Assembly (NCBI GenBank): GCA_964599895.1
Contig: CAZRHT010000006.1
Coordinates: 1 to 64,000, forward strand
DNA: 64,000 bases
Source: UM-FILTER-49-7 sp964599895
Lineage (GTDB): Bacteria; Acidobacteriota; Holophagae; Thermotomaculales; Thermotomaculaceae
Reading direction: 5' to 3'
Shown here: piece after piece, positions 53,579-62,898 of the stretch
How the letters are laid out: each line of letters starts with the position of its first letter
Numbering within the stretch: the stretch's first letter is position 1
Notes under the pieces: generated by a model
What the model saw: only the letters and a program-made list of their open reading frames with translations
Told to the model about the DNA's origin: nothing
Database searches by the model: none
Made by a program: the position numbers and the translations under genes

Positions 53579-54400
53579 TTGAATCAGGATGAAGTCAAAC
53601 GCTTGAAGGCCCTGGCCCGAAAGTTCAGAAGAGAAATCGTGGAAATGGTATACACCGCCCAGTCCGGACATCCCGGGGGCTCTCTGTCAATCATTGACAT
53701 TTTAACCTACCTGTTTTTTTACGAAATGGAATACCCGGTTAAGAACCGAGATGTTTTTTCCACAGACCGCCTCGTAATGAGCAAAGGGCATGCGACCCCC
53801 GCACTTTATTCATGTCTTGCTGAAAAGGGTTTTTTCCCGGCAGCGGAACTCAAACGATTTCGTCAAGTCGACTCCATCCTTCAGGGTCATCCGGAAAATG
53901 AGTTTATACCCGGCGTGGATGTTACCACCGGCTCTCTCGGACAGGGATTTCCCCAGGCTGTTGGAATGGCGTTGGGGATGAGATTGTCCGGGTCCGACAG
54001 GCGTGTATTTGCCATCCTGGGAGATGGCGAATGTCAGGAAGGCATCATCTGGGAAGCGGCCATGTCTGCCGGCCACTACAAAACCGGAAACCTGACAGCC
54101 ATAGTGGATTTGAACGGTCTCCAGATTGACGGCAACGTGACAGATGTGATGAATGTCAACCCTGTACCGGACAAGTTCGCAGCATTTCACTGGCACGTTC
54201 AGGAAATTGATGGTCACGATTTTGGCCGGATACATGAAGCGGTACAGAAAGCCAATTCGATAACAGACCGTCCATCCGTCATCGTCGCCCACACCGTTAA
54301 AGGAAAAGGCGTTTCCTTTATGGAAAACAACTACAAATTCCATGGATCTCCTCCCAATGATGAACAATATGCAATCGCCATGAAAGAGTTGGCTTTATGA
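53579..54400 (+). CDS. Transketolase, N-terminal subunit
   Basis: 273 residues from TTG at 53579, preferred because GGTGGAGG lies five bases upstream; GTG at 53531 is the longer alternative without a site. It is the thiamine-diphosphate-binding half of a two-subunit transketolase: SGHPGGSLSIIDILTYL, GSLGQGFPQAVGMALGM, and the ThDP motif GDGECQEGIIWEAAMSAGHY, one of the clearest GDG...N-type sites, with DLNGLQIDG. It transfers two-carbon units between sugar phosphates. The C-terminal subunit is encoded 620 bases downstream, with udk between. Confidence 0.93.
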   Translation: MNQDEVKRLKALARKFRREIVEMVYTAQSGHPGGSLSIIDILTYLFFYEMEYPVKNRDVFSTDRLVMSKGHATPALYSCLAEKGFFPAAELKRFRQVDSILQGHPENEFIPGVDVTTGSLGQGFPQAVGMALGMRLSGSDRRVFAILGDGECQEGIIWEAAMSAGHYKTGNLTAIVDLNGLQIDGNVTDVMNVNPVPDKFAAFHWHVQEIDGHDFGRIHEAVQKANSITDRPSVIVAHTVKGKGVSFMENNYKFHGSPPNDEQYAIAMKELAL

Positions 54401-55017
54401 AAAATCTTCTAATCGGTATTTCAGGGGGTACCGGATCCGGAAAAACTTCTTTCGCAAGGGAGATCATGCGCCGCTTTCCGGGAAATGAAATCGTATTGAT
54501 GGACCAGGATTCCTACTACAAGGACCTGGGGCACCTCCCTCTCGAAGATCGGCGAAAAATCAATTTTGACCACCCCAACTCGGTGGATTTTGACATGCTG
54601 ATTCACCACATGAGGGAACTGAAGAAAGGAAATTCGGTGAAAAAACCCGTGTACGACTACGTTGCCCATACGCGTAAGCCCGAAACATTCCTTAAAATTG
54701 AACCCCGCAAAGTTATCATTCTTGAAGGTATCCTCATATTTGTGTTCCCGGAACTGAGGGAACTCATTGATATCAAACTGTACGTGGACACCGATGCCGA
54801 TGTCCGTGTCCTGAGGCGCATCCTCCGGGATATCCATGAGCGGGGCCGGGACCTGCAGAACGTGGTCGATCAGTATCTGGGACAGGTAAAACTCATGCAT
54901 GAAGAATTCGTGGAGCCCTCCAAACGATGGGCAGACCTCATCATCCCTGAAGGCGCCCACAACACTACCGCACTTGACTTTGTAGAAAACCGAATCAAAA
55001 CCCTGCTGACGGAGTAG
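54397..55017 (+). CDS. udk: Uridine kinase
   Basis: 206-residue pyrimidine nucleoside kinase (uridine/cytidine to UMP/CMP). P-loop GISGGTGSGKTSFA, the DQDSYYKDL segment, NFDHPNSVDFDML, PVYDYVAHTR and ILEGILIF are all present, with the lid arginines in RRILRDIHERGR. It overlaps the first transketolase gene as ATGA and ends five bases before the second. Gene position between two transketolase halves links ribose-phosphate supply with pyrimidine salvage, which may be meaningful or chance. Confidence 0.95.
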   Translation: MKNLLIGISGGTGSGKTSFAREIMRRFPGNEIVLMDQDSYYKDLGHLPLEDRRKINFDHPNSVDFDMLIHHMRELKKGNSVKKPVYDYVAHTRKPETFLKIEPRKVIILEGILIFVFPELRELIDIKLYVDTDADVRVLRRILRDIHERGRDLQNVVDQYLGQVKLMHEEFVEPSKRWADLIIPEGAHNTTALDFVENRIKTLLTE

Positions 55018-55021
55018 AAAT

Positions 55022-55954
55022 ATGGAAAAGAAAGCCACTCGTGTCGCCTATGGTGAAACACTTCTGGAACTCGGTAAGGAAAACCCGGATATTGTCGTCC
55101 TGGATGCCGACCTCTCCGGATCCACTAAAACCGCATTGTTCGCGAAGGAATTCCCCAACCGGTTTTTCAACATGGGGATCGCCGAACAGAATATGATTAC
55201 CACAGCTGCCGGGCTTGCCACTGTAGGTAGGATCCCTTTTGCCAGCTCCTTTGCCGTATTTGCCACCGGCCGTGCATGGGAAATGGTTCGCCAGGCTGTC
55301 TGTCTCGGAAACAAAAACGTCAAGATCGTTGCCACCCATGCCGGCATTACAGTGGGAGAAGACGGGGCCACTCATCAGGCACTCGAAGATATCACCGTCA
55401 CCCGGGTGCTGCCTCATCTGACAGTCATAGTCCCGGCAGACTACTACGAAACAAAGGCCGCCATCCGTTTTGTCGCAGCTTATAAAGGTCCGGTTTATGT
55501 GAGGCTTTCCCGATCCGCCACACCGGTCCTCTTTGACGAAACGGTTGAATTCACCCATGGCAAAGCCCGAATCCTGCGCGACGGCAGCGATGTCTCCATT
55601 TTCGCCTGCGGCGTTATGGTGGCAGAAGCACTGGGAGCCGCAGAAATCCTCGAAAAAGATGGAATCAATGCAGAAGTAATCAATGTATCCACATTGAAAC
55701 CTCTGGACACAGAAACCATCCTCCAGTCGGTCTCCAGAACCGGCTATGCAATCAGTGTAGAAGAACATAATATCATCGGAGGTCTTGGGTCAGCAGTGGC
55801 CGAAACGCTCTGCGAAGGGCACCCTGCCCCACTTCGTCGAATCGGGGTAAAGGAAAAATTCGGTCGCTCCGGTAAGCCGGACGAACTGTTGAAGGCGTAC
55901 CATCTGACGGCAGACGACATCGCCAAGGAGACTGCTTCCTTCTTGAAGTCATGA
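55022..55954 (+). CDS. Transketolase, C-terminal subunit
   Basis: 310 residues holding the pyrimidine-binding and C-terminal domains. It shows VVLDADLSGSTKT, the catalytic-Glu region FFNMGIAEQNMITTAAGLA, GEDGATHQALEDI (cofactor and phosphate contacts) and the C-terminal domain with SVEEHNIIGGLGSAVAE. It pairs with the N-terminal subunit encoded upstream. The stop overlaps ftsE by four bases, so carbon metabolism and cell-division genes are translationally linked here. Confidence 0.94.
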   Translation: MEKKATRVAYGETLLELGKENPDIVVLDADLSGSTKTALFAKEFPNRFFNMGIAEQNMITTAAGLATVGRIPFASSFAVFATGRAWEMVRQAVCLGNKNVKIVATHAGITVGEDGATHQALEDITVTRVLPHLTVIVPADYYETKAAIRFVAAYKGPVYVRLSRSATPVLFDETVEFTHGKARILRDGSDVSIFACGVMVAEALGAAEILEKDGINAEVINVSTLKPLDTETILQSVSRTGYAISVEEHNIIGGLGSAVAETLCEGHPAPLRRIGVKEKFGRSGKPDELLKAYHLTADDIAKETASFLKS

Positions 55955-56613
55955 TACATTTTTTTCATGTGAGCAAGGTTTACGAAAAGGGGAACCGGGC
56001 CCTCCACGAAGTCAATGTTTCCATTGGAAAAGGGGAGTTCGTATTTCTAACCGGTCCGAGCGGGGCAGGAAAAACGACGTTCCTGAAACTTATTTTTCGG
56101 GAAGAACTCCCCTCCTATGGCCGGGTTGTGGCAAACAATCAGAATACTATTGCATTGGGGAAACGTCAGATTCCGGATTTCAGAAAAAAAATAGGCGTCG
56201 TTTTCCAGGATTTCAAACTCCTGGAAAATCGGACCGTTTTTGAAAATATCGTTTTCATATTGAATGTATTAGGGTATCCCGCTTCCTTCTTACGGGACCG
56301 TGCTTTTTACGTCCTCAAACTCGTTGGGCTTCAGCATCGATACGACGACTACCCCCGCCAGCTCTCCGGCGGCGAACAGCAGCGGATTGCCATTGCAAGA
56401 GCCCTGGTCAATGAACCTCTTATCCTCCTCGCGGATGAGCCCACGGGAAACCTGGACCCCGACCTCTCACTGGAAATTATGTCATTGTTTGAAAAAATCA
56501 ACAGTAGGGGCACAACTGTTCTCATCGCCACCCATGACCGTGACATGATTCGACGGATGCGAAAACGAACGCTCTATCTGGACCACGGCCATCTTCAGGA
56601 GCACAGGAAATGA
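55951..56613 (+). CDS. ftsE: Cell-division ABC ATPase FtsE
   Basis: 220-residue ATPase that with FtsX controls peptidoglycan hydrolases at the septum. It opens MIHFFHVSKVYEKGNRALHEV, cited to that point only in part as MIHFFHVSKVY. Walker A GPSGAGKTTF, Q-loop VVFQDFKLLENRTV (typical of FtsE), signature LSGGEQQRIAIARAL, Walker B LLADEPTGNLDP and switch ATHD are intact. It overlaps ftsX by four bases. Confidence 0.95.
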   Translation: MIHFFHVSKVYEKGNRALHEVNVSIGKGEFVFLTGPSGAGKTTFLKLIFREELPSYGRVVANNQNTIALGKRQIPDFRKKIGVVFQDFKLLENRTVFENIVFILNVLGYPASFLRDRAFYVLKLVGLQHRYDDYPRQLSGGEQQRIAIARALVNEPLILLADEPTGNLDPDLSLEIMSLFEKINSRGTTVLIATHDRDMIRRMRKRTLYLDHGHLQEHRK

Positions 56614-57497
56614 AACTGTTTATTGATCTCGGTTTTTTTGGACGCGAAGGTTGGGCTAACTTCACCCGCTCCAGGATGCTCAGCCTGTTTTCCATTCTCA
56701 TCATCTCCATCTCCATTGCCATTATTACCCTTTTCTCCACTGTCTTTTTTAATGTGGACAACTACCTGAAAGAAATGGAAAACAACCCCGTCTATTCGAT
56801 TTTTCTGACACAGGACACCACTGCCAAGGAAGGGAAAGATCTTTCTCTCTACCTGGAAACTCTGAAAGGTGTGTCAGACGTAAAACTTGTATTGCCGGAT
56901 GAGGGGATGAAAAAGCTTGCCGCCCGGTTCCCCCTTGCCGGCGAAATTCAAAAAACCTTGGAGGGGAACCCGCTTCCAATCAGTATCCGACTTCGAATCA
57001 ACACTTCAGCATTGACGGTAGTGAGGAAGGCCTTGAAACCATACAGCATTGTGGAAAGCATTTACTCCCCCCATTTCTTTCTCTCCCAGCTGAAATCACT
57101 TTCTTCTGCCGTCTCATTTTTCATCGCCCTTATCGCCGCAATACTGGTTCTTGCCTCCGTCTTTACAATCTACAATGTCATTCGAATTACCATCCTTGCC
57201 CGGCAGAATGACATTGCGATCATGCAGCTCGTGGGAGCAGACATGAAATACATCCGGGTCCCATTCACCGTTGAAGGAACCCTTCAGGGCCTCTCCGGGG
57301 GCATCATCGGCGCGCTGTTCGGCAGCGGCCTCATCTACGTCATCCGTTCGCACTATCTGGCCCATTTTCAATACCTGCCCTTCCTCTCCCGAATCACCTC
57401 ATTACCCATGTCTTACTTCGCAGGCATTATTCTGCTTTCCATTGCCATGGGTATCTTCGGCAGTACTATGGCCGCCTCCCGAATCGAGTACGTCTGA
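56610..57497 (+). CDS. ftsX: Cell-division protein FtsX
   Basis: 295-residue membrane protein with the FtsX layout: a short cytoplasmic N terminus, first membrane segment (about 22-45), an extracytoplasmic domain (to about 165), then three segments (about 170-192, 222-245 and 265-290). The conserved NDIAIMQLVGAD segment couples to FtsE. It is the last gene of the operon; about 200 bases follow before acs. No terminator is obvious. Confidence 0.94.
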   Translation: MKLFIDLGFFGREGWANFTRSRMLSLFSILIISISIAIITLFSTVFFNVDNYLKEMENNPVYSIFLTQDTTAKEGKDLSLYLETLKGVSDVKLVLPDEGMKKLAARFPLAGEIQKTLEGNPLPISIRLRINTSALTVVRKALKPYSIVESIYSPHFFLSQLKSLSSAVSFFIALIAAILVLASVFTIYNVIRITILARQNDIAIMQLVGADMKYIRVPFTVEGTLQGLSGGIIGALFGSGLIYVIRSHYLAHFQYLPFLSRITSLPMSYFAGIILLSIAMGIFGSTMAASRIEYV

Positions 57498-57638
57498 AGA
57501 TGTTTCCTGCCAAATCTTGAATTGTAAGCGCTGAATGTAAAATTATGTAAACTCGGGAACGTGCCGCTCACCCCTAATCAACCAATCTATTTCGTACCCG
57601 GAGTCAGATTGCAACCCCAGCGACAACCCTGGCCCTTC

Positions 57639-57666
57639 TTGACAATCATTCCTATATTAGTATAGT
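57639..57666 (+). promoter_or_regulatory. Promoter of acs
   Basis: A perfect TTGACA (57639-57644) and TATAGT (57661-57666) with a 16-base spacer, about 33 bases before the acs start. GAAGGAGAG is the ribosome site. Confidence 0.8.
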
Positions 57667-57699
57667 ATTATATACAAACAGCTGAAGGAGAGTTCTTAA

Positions 57700-59733
57700 A
57701 TGACTAACAACAGACAGTCTCGAAGCAATGTTTCCGAAGCACAGATTGCCGTGCACTGGAAGGAGGAAGAAACCTACAGGCCATCGACCAGTTTTATAGC
57801 TCAGGCAAATCTGACTGATCCCGAAGTTCTGGATAAATACGGGGAAGCAAACTTCCCCGACTGTTACAAAGAATACGCTGATCTGCTGGATTGGTACGAA
57901 TACTGGCATACCACACTCGACCACAGCAAACCACCATTCTGGAAATGGTTTGCCGGGGGAAAGCTCAATGCCTGTTACAATTGTGTGGACCGTCATCTTG
58001 ACAAATACAAGAACAAAACCGCCCTCCATTTCGTTCCCGAGCCGGAAAATGAAAGAATTGAGCATATTACATTTCAAGAGCTATATGTCCGGGTGAACGA
58101 GTTCGCCGCCCTTCTCAGGGACTACTGTGGATTGAAAAGAGGAGACCGGGTTACCCTTCACATGCCGATGATTGCGGAACTCCCCATAACAATGCTGGCA
58201 TGTGCAAGGCTGGGGGTTATCCATTCCCAGGTATTTTCCGGATTTTCAGGGAAGGCCTGCGCCGATCGGATCGTCGATTCCGGAAGTCGTATCCTGATAA
58301 CCGCAGATGCTTACTATCGCGGTGGAAACCTGATTGATCACAAGGAAAAAGCCGATATCGCGGTGGCCGGAGCCGAAAATGAGGGACAAAAAGTGGACAA
58401 AGTCCTCATCTGGCAACGCTATCCCGGAAAGATTTCCGCCGAAACACCCATGGTGGAAGGACGGGACGTCTTCATAAATGACATTATAGGCAACTATCAT
58501 CATGCAATTGTGGAACCTGAAAAGATGTTGTCGGAAGATATTCTTTTTCTCATGTACACGTCGGGAACGACAGGGAAACCGAAAGGTGCCCAGCACTCCA
58601 CCGGCGGCTATATGGCCTATGTCACCGGCACTTCCAAATACATTCAGGACATTCATCCTGAAGATGTGTACTGGTGTATGGCCGATATCGGTTGGATTAC
58701 CGGCCACTCTTATATTGTTTACGGGCCACTGGCACTTGCGGCATCGTCTGTCATTTTTGAAGGTGTGCCCACTTATCCGGACGCAGGCCGGCCATGGCGT
58801 GTGGCTGAAGAACTGGGTGTAAATATTTTCCATACATCTCCCACTGCTATCCGTGCACTGAGGCGGGTGGGAGCCGATGAACCGGCAAAATACAATTATC
58901 ATTTCAAGCACATGACAACAGTGGGAGAGCCGATCGAGCCGGAAGTATGGCGCTGGTACTACAAAGTTGTCGGGAAAAAGAAAGCCGTCATTGTAGACAC
59001 CTGGTGGCAGACGGAAACCGGCGGATTTCTTTGCTCCACAATTCCCGCCATCCATGCAATGAAACCGGGAAGTGCCGGGCCGGGCGTACCGGGAATTTAC
59101 CCGGCCATACTGGATGACAATGGTGAACCACTGCCGGCCGGTTCCAACAAGGCCGGAAATATTGTGATCCGAAATCCATGGCCAGGCCTGATGCAGACAA
59201 TCTGGAAAGATGATGACCGTTTTGTCCGCCAGTATTACAGCCGGTACTGCAAGGACAAAGAGAGTACGGACTGGCGCGACTGGCCCTACTTTGCCGGCGA
59301 CGGCGCCGTCGAGGGCCCGGATGGCTATTTCCGTATCCTGGGCCGCATTGATGACGTAATCAACGTGGCCGGACACCGCCTGGGCACCAAAGAACTCGAG
59401 TCCGCCGCTTTGATGGTACCGGAAGTCGGTGAAGCGGCTGTTGTCCCGGTAGCAGACCCAATCAAGGGAAAAATCCCTCACGTCTTTGTTTCACTGCGCC
59501 CGGGCATCCAGGCTTCAAAAGAACTGGAAGCCAAAATCACTGCCACGCTGGCCACGGAAATCGGACCGATTGCGAAACCGGGCCGGGTCTGGATTGTTCC
59601 GGACATGCCAAAAACTCGTTCCGGCAAAATTATGCGTCGTGTTCTCGCCGCTATTGCTAATGGGCAGAACACAGGAGACGTAACCACGCTGGCAAATCCC
59701 GAGGTGGTAAAAGAAATACAAAAAATGTCATGA
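57700..59733 (+). CDS. acs: Acetyl-CoA synthetase (AMP-forming)
   Basis: 677-residue adenylate-forming enzyme that activates acetate with ATP and CoA. Motifs are YTSGTTGKPKGAQHSTGGY (P-loop), WWQTETGG, and the C-terminal KTRSGKIMRR whose Lys is the site of inactivating acetylation in known Acs enzymes. Length is normal to slightly long. Residues WCMADIGWITGHSYIVYGPL place Trp in the acyl pocket, typical of acetate or propionate enzymes. A strong promoter precedes and a terminator follows. The next three genes encode a putative acetyltransferase, a CBS-ACT protein and a deacetylase, which probably regulate this enzyme. Confidence 0.96.
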   Translation: MTNNRQSRSNVSEAQIAVHWKEEETYRPSTSFIAQANLTDPEVLDKYGEANFPDCYKEYADLLDWYEYWHTTLDHSKPPFWKWFAGGKLNACYNCVDRHLDKYKNKTALHFVPEPENERIEHITFQELYVRVNEFAALLRDYCGLKRGDRVTLHMPMIAELPITMLACARLGVIHSQVFSGFSGKACADRIVDSGSRILITADAYYRGGNLIDHKEKADIAVAGAENEGQKVDKVLIWQRYPGKISAETPMVEGRDVFINDIIGNYHHAIVEPEKMLSEDILFLMYTSGTTGKPKGAQHSTGGYMAYVTGTSKYIQDIHPEDVYWCMADIGWITGHSYIVYGPLALAASSVIFEGVPTYPDAGRPWRVAEELGVNIFHTSPTAIRALRRVGADEPAKYNYHFKHMTTVGEPIEPEVWRWYYKVVGKKKAVIVDTWWQTETGGFLCSTIPAIHAMKPGSAGPGVPGIYPAILDDNGEPLPAGSNKAGNIVIRNPWPGLMQTIWKDDDRFVRQYYSRYCKDKESTDWRDWPYFAGDGAVEGPDGYFRILGRIDDVINVAGHRLGTKELESAALMVPEVGEAAVVPVADPIKGKIPHVFVSLRPGIQASKELEAKITATLATEIGPIAKPGRVWIVPDMPKTRSGKIMRRVLAAIANGQNTGDVTTLANPEVVKEIQKMS

Positions 59734-59748
59734 AACCAAGTTTTCTCA

Positions 59749-59779
59749 GGGCCTCCTCTTTCGGAGGCCCGCTTTTTTT
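59749..59779 (+). terminator. Terminator of acs
   Basis: Perfect 8-bp stem GGGCCTCC/GGAGGCCC with loop TCTTTC followed by GC and seven T. It separates acs from the acetyltransferase-like gene, so the latter needs its own promoter or read-through. Confidence 0.93.
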
Positions 59780-59828
59780 GTCATAATATCGACAGTCATA
59801 TGAAATCCTGAAAAGAGGAAGTGCAAAA

Positions 59829-62246
59829 ATGTTCCGAGTGATTCCTGAAGGGCTTGATTATCGAGAACATGTCCTGTTGAAAGATGGCCAGGGGATAGAA
59901 CTGCTTCCAGCCATTCCTGCACATATATCTTTAGTGACAGATTTCATGGATACGCTTTCAAAAGAGACACTTCGCATGCGGTTTATGGCAGCAATTTCGC
60001 AGGTGTCCAGGTCCGTGATTGAAGCCCTTTGCCAGGGAGACTTCAAAGAAAACGGCTGCCTCCTGGCGATTTCGGAAAAAGACAATGCCAGAAAGGTAAT
60101 CGGCCTTGGGAACTACATTGGCATGGGCAACGGTCGCTCAGCAGAAATGGCGTTTCTTGTTTCTGATGAATACCAGGGAAAGGGCATCAGCACACTGATT
60201 CTGGAGCGACTGGCCGGACTCGCCGCAGCGAACGGCTATGTGGAACTGGAAGCGGAAGTACTCCCGGACAATCAACCCATGATCAACGTTTTTAAGAGTT
60301 CCGGATTTCAAATTCATCAGGTCTGGGACTCGGATTCGGTCCACATCGAATTGCCTGTCTCCAGTGGCATCGCCATGCGGCAACGGGCAGAACTGAGGGA
60401 GCGGATTGCCATCGCAAATTCCCTGACCCCGTTGTTTAACCCTTCCGTGGTGGCTGTTGTGGGTGCATCCAGAGACAGTTCAGCCATTGGGAATATGATC
60501 TTTCGAAACATCCTCCGAAATGGATTCGGAGGCACTCTCTATCCGGTAAATCCGCAAGCCGCATCTGTGAATGGAGTTAAAGCCTATACCCACCTGAAGG
60601 ATCTCTCTGAAACCATCGATCTGGCAGTTGTGGCCGTTCCGGCTGAAACTGTTCTGACCGTGGCAAGAGAAGCCATTGAAAAGGGAGCAAAGGGTCTCAT
60701 TGTCGTTTCCGCGGGATTCGCAGAAGCGGGGGACAACGGAATTGAACGTCAGAGAGAGCTCGTGGAACTTGTCCGTTCCCATGGTGTACGACTCATTGGT
60801 CCCAGTTGCCTTGGCGTCATGAATACAGCACCAGATATCCGCATGAATGCAAGCCTGGCACCTTCTCTGCCCTTACCGGGACCCGCAGGCTTCTTTTCCC
60901 ATTCGGCGGCTCTCGGGCTCGTGATTTTGGAGTATGCCACTAAAAAGGGACTGGGATTCACAACCTTTGTTTCCGCCGGTAACCGGGCCGATGTGTCCGG
61001 TAATGACCTGCTCCAGTACTGGGAGGAAGACAGCAACACCCGGATGGCCATTTTATACCTTGAAACTTTCGGAAATCCCCGGCGCTTTGTCCGAATCGCC
61101 CGCAGAATGAGCCACAAGAAACCTATTCTCTGCGTAAAAAGTGCCCGGAGCCGGGTCGGTCGGAAAACAGCAGAAGCCAAAACAGGGAATATTTCGGGAG
61201 AAAATACCGCCGTTACCGCCCTTTTCCACCAGACTGGGATTATTCTTGCCGAAACATTGGATGAGCTCTTTGATGTTGCGGTTGTTCTCGCACATCAGCC
61301 TCTGCCGGAAGGAAACCGCGTATCCATTATTGCCAACTCCAGCGGAGTTGGCACCATTTTTGCTGATGCGTGCGAGGTTAATGGGCTGGTAATCGCCGGT
61401 CCCGGGCTGGTGGATCTGGGTGCATTTACATCTCCGGAACGCTATGAATCAGCTGTATTTGAAGCACTTTCCCACAAGGAGGTAGACAGTTTGATGGTCG
61501 GTTTTGCCTGCGTCGGTCACTGTAGCTCAGGACCTGTTTCAGCCGCGATAAGAAAAGGGGTAGAACGTGCAGAAGCAACAATCGGGAAAAGGAAACCAGT
61601 CTTACTTTGCATGATGGGAGAGGTCGGCAGTATATCGCTTGTGGAAGAGTCGGGAAATCCAGGTGAAAAACGATTGTTCCCCGCCTTCCGCTTCCCGGAA
61701 TCCGCGCCCCGCGCCCTGTCCCGAGTCGTAAACTATTCCAATTTTCAGAAAAAGCCTGAAGGACAGATCGTCTGGTATGAAAATATCCAGGCGAATATCG
61801 CCAGAAAACGGGTAACATCTCTGCTTTCTGACGCATTGAGTGAAGAACCGGTTTCCCTGGACAGCGACGCAATTGAAGACATATTATCCTGCTTCGGGTT
61901 TCAGCCGATCCTCCAGCACAAGGCAGCATCGGGGGAGACGCAAACCATCGAAGTCCGACCGGATAAGCTCTTTGGTCCGCTCATCGTATTGAACCTGAAG
62001 GATCGTGTGCCTGTCATTCGCGTCACGCCCCTCACGGACCGGGATCTTGAGGAAATCAGAGAATCGAGCGGTATTGAAGTCAGCGGGAAACTTCTGGAGG
62101 CATTGGGCCGTCTGTCCCAGATGATTGAGGAAATTCCGTGGCTCTGGACTGTCAGATTGCCAATAATTTCAGATGATTTATCGGTATTTATCCCGAACGC
62201 GACCATTACCGTAAAACCGGGAGGGGCCAGAAACCCGAATTGGTAA
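59829..62246 (+). CDS. GNAT and acyl-CoA-synthetase-like fusion, probable protein lysine acetyltransferase
   Basis: 805 residues. The N-terminal GNAT domain (about 20-175) has the acetyl-CoA loop DEYQGKGISTLILERL. Then a CoA-binding Rossmann domain (about 195-320; VVAVVGASRDSSAIGN, YPVNPQA), two succinyl-CoA-ligase-like domains (about 330-620; GFFSHSAALGLVI, IIANSSGVGTIFADAC) and a short remnant of an ATP-grasp domain (about 675-800) without its nucleotide-binding half. The order GNAT-first is opposite to PatZ/Pka and like some actinobacterial Pat proteins. Such enzymes acetylate and inactivate Acs. Its location beside acs and acuC-type genes supports that role. GAGGAAGTGCAAAA precedes the start. 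Confidence 0.85.
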   Translation: MFRVIPEGLDYREHVLLKDGQGIELLPAIPAHISLVTDFMDTLSKETLRMRFMAAISQVSRSVIEALCQGDFKENGCLLAISEKDNARKVIGLGNYIGMGNGRSAEMAFLVSDEYQGKGISTLILERLAGLAAANGYVELEAEVLPDNQPMINVFKSSGFQIHQVWDSDSVHIELPVSSGIAMRQRAELRERIAIANSLTPLFNPSVVAVVGASRDSSAIGNMIFRNILRNGFGGTLYPVNPQAASVNGVKAYTHLKDLSETIDLAVVAVPAETVLTVAREAIEKGAKGLIVVSAGFAEAGDNGIERQRELVELVRSHGVRLIGPSCLGVMNTAPDIRMNASLAPSLPLPGPAGFFSHSAALGLVILEYATKKGLGFTTFVSAGNRADVSGNDLLQYWEEDSNTRMAILYLETFGNPRRFVRIARRMSHKKPILCVKSARSRVGRKTAEAKTGNISGENTAVTALFHQTGIILAETLDELFDVAVVLAHQPLPEGNRVSIIANSSGVGTIFADACEVNGLVIAGPGLVDLGAFTSPERYESAVFEALSHKEVDSLMVGFACVGHCSSGPVSAAIRKGVERAEATIGKRKPVLLCMMGEVGSISLVEESGNPGEKRLFPAFRFPESAPRALSRVVNYSNFQKKPEGQIVWYENIQANIARKRVTSLLSDALSEEPVSLDSDAIEDILSCFGFQPILQHKAASGETQTIEVRPDKLFGPLIVLNLKDRVPVIRVTPLTDRDLEEIRESSGIEVSGKLLEALGRLSQMIEEIPWLWTVRLPIISDDLSVFIPNATITVKPGGARNPNW

Positions 62247-62268
62247 GGACTGAAATAAGGAGGCTTAA

Positions 62269-62898
62269 ATGTTAATTGGTGAAATCATGCGTGAGAACCC
62301 CATCACCGTTGATTATCACACGAAACTCTGTGACGCTTACGCGCTGATGCAGGAGAAGGGAATTCGCCATCTACCGGTGATAAAAAACGGGGAAATGGTG
62401 GGTATTGTAACGGACCGGGATCTTCGCCTCGCCACCAGTCGCCTGGCAGTTCATCCTTTTGAACCGGAAGCAATAGTTGAACAGGTCATGAGCCATCCAG
62501 TCCAAACGGTCCATCCCTCTGAACCGGTAGAATATGCCATCAAGGTGATGAGAGAGCTGAAAATCGGGTGCCTCCCAGTACAGGAAAACGGAACTCTGGT
62601 TGGAATTGTCACCGGAGCAAATCTCATGGATGCCATGCTGAAGCTGGTTGGAATTCATCAGCCATCCGGACGTCTGGACATTCGTTTGCAGGATCGGCCC
62701 GGAGAAATGGCCCGGCTGACGGCACTCATGGCAGACCGAAACGTAAACATTCACTCCATCATGACCTATCCGGAAAATGGAAAACGAATTCGCGTCGTAC
62801 TCCGTGTGGGAACCATGGAAATTCGCCCGCTGGCAAAGGCAATATGTGATTTCGGGTTTGAAATCATGTGGCCCCCTCATATTTCATGTGTCGACTGA
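62269..62898 (+). CDS. CBS-pair and ACT-domain protein (AcuB-like)
   Basis: 209-residue cytoplasmic protein: CBS1 about 1-60 (MRENPITVDYHTKLCDAY, GIVTDRDLRLA), CBS2 about 75-130 (MSHPVQTVHPSEPVEYAI, GIVTGANLMDAML) and an ACT domain about 137-209 (RLDIRLQDRPGEMARLTAL). The same architecture and position as AcuB of the Bacillus acuABC cluster; it probably senses an adenine nucleotide and a small ligand. AAGGAGGCTTAA precedes the ATG. It overlaps the deacetylase gene by 13 bases. Confidence 0.9.
   Translation: MLIGEIMRENPITVDYHTKLCDAYALMQEKGIRHLPVIKNGEMVGIVTDRDLRLATSRLAVHPFEPEAIVEQVMSHPVQTVHPSEPVEYAIKVMRELKIGCLPVQENGTLVGIVTGANLMDAMLKLVGIHQPSGRLDIRLQDRPGEMARLTALMADRNVNIHSIMTYPENGKRIRVVLRVGTMEIRPLAKAICDFGFEIMWPPHISCVD

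Noticed and set aside
58246..59481. A 411-codon open frame on the minus strand
   Set aside because: It lies wholly opposite acs, whose product is certain. The translation is rich in His/Cys and has no recognisable domain, as expected for a shadow.
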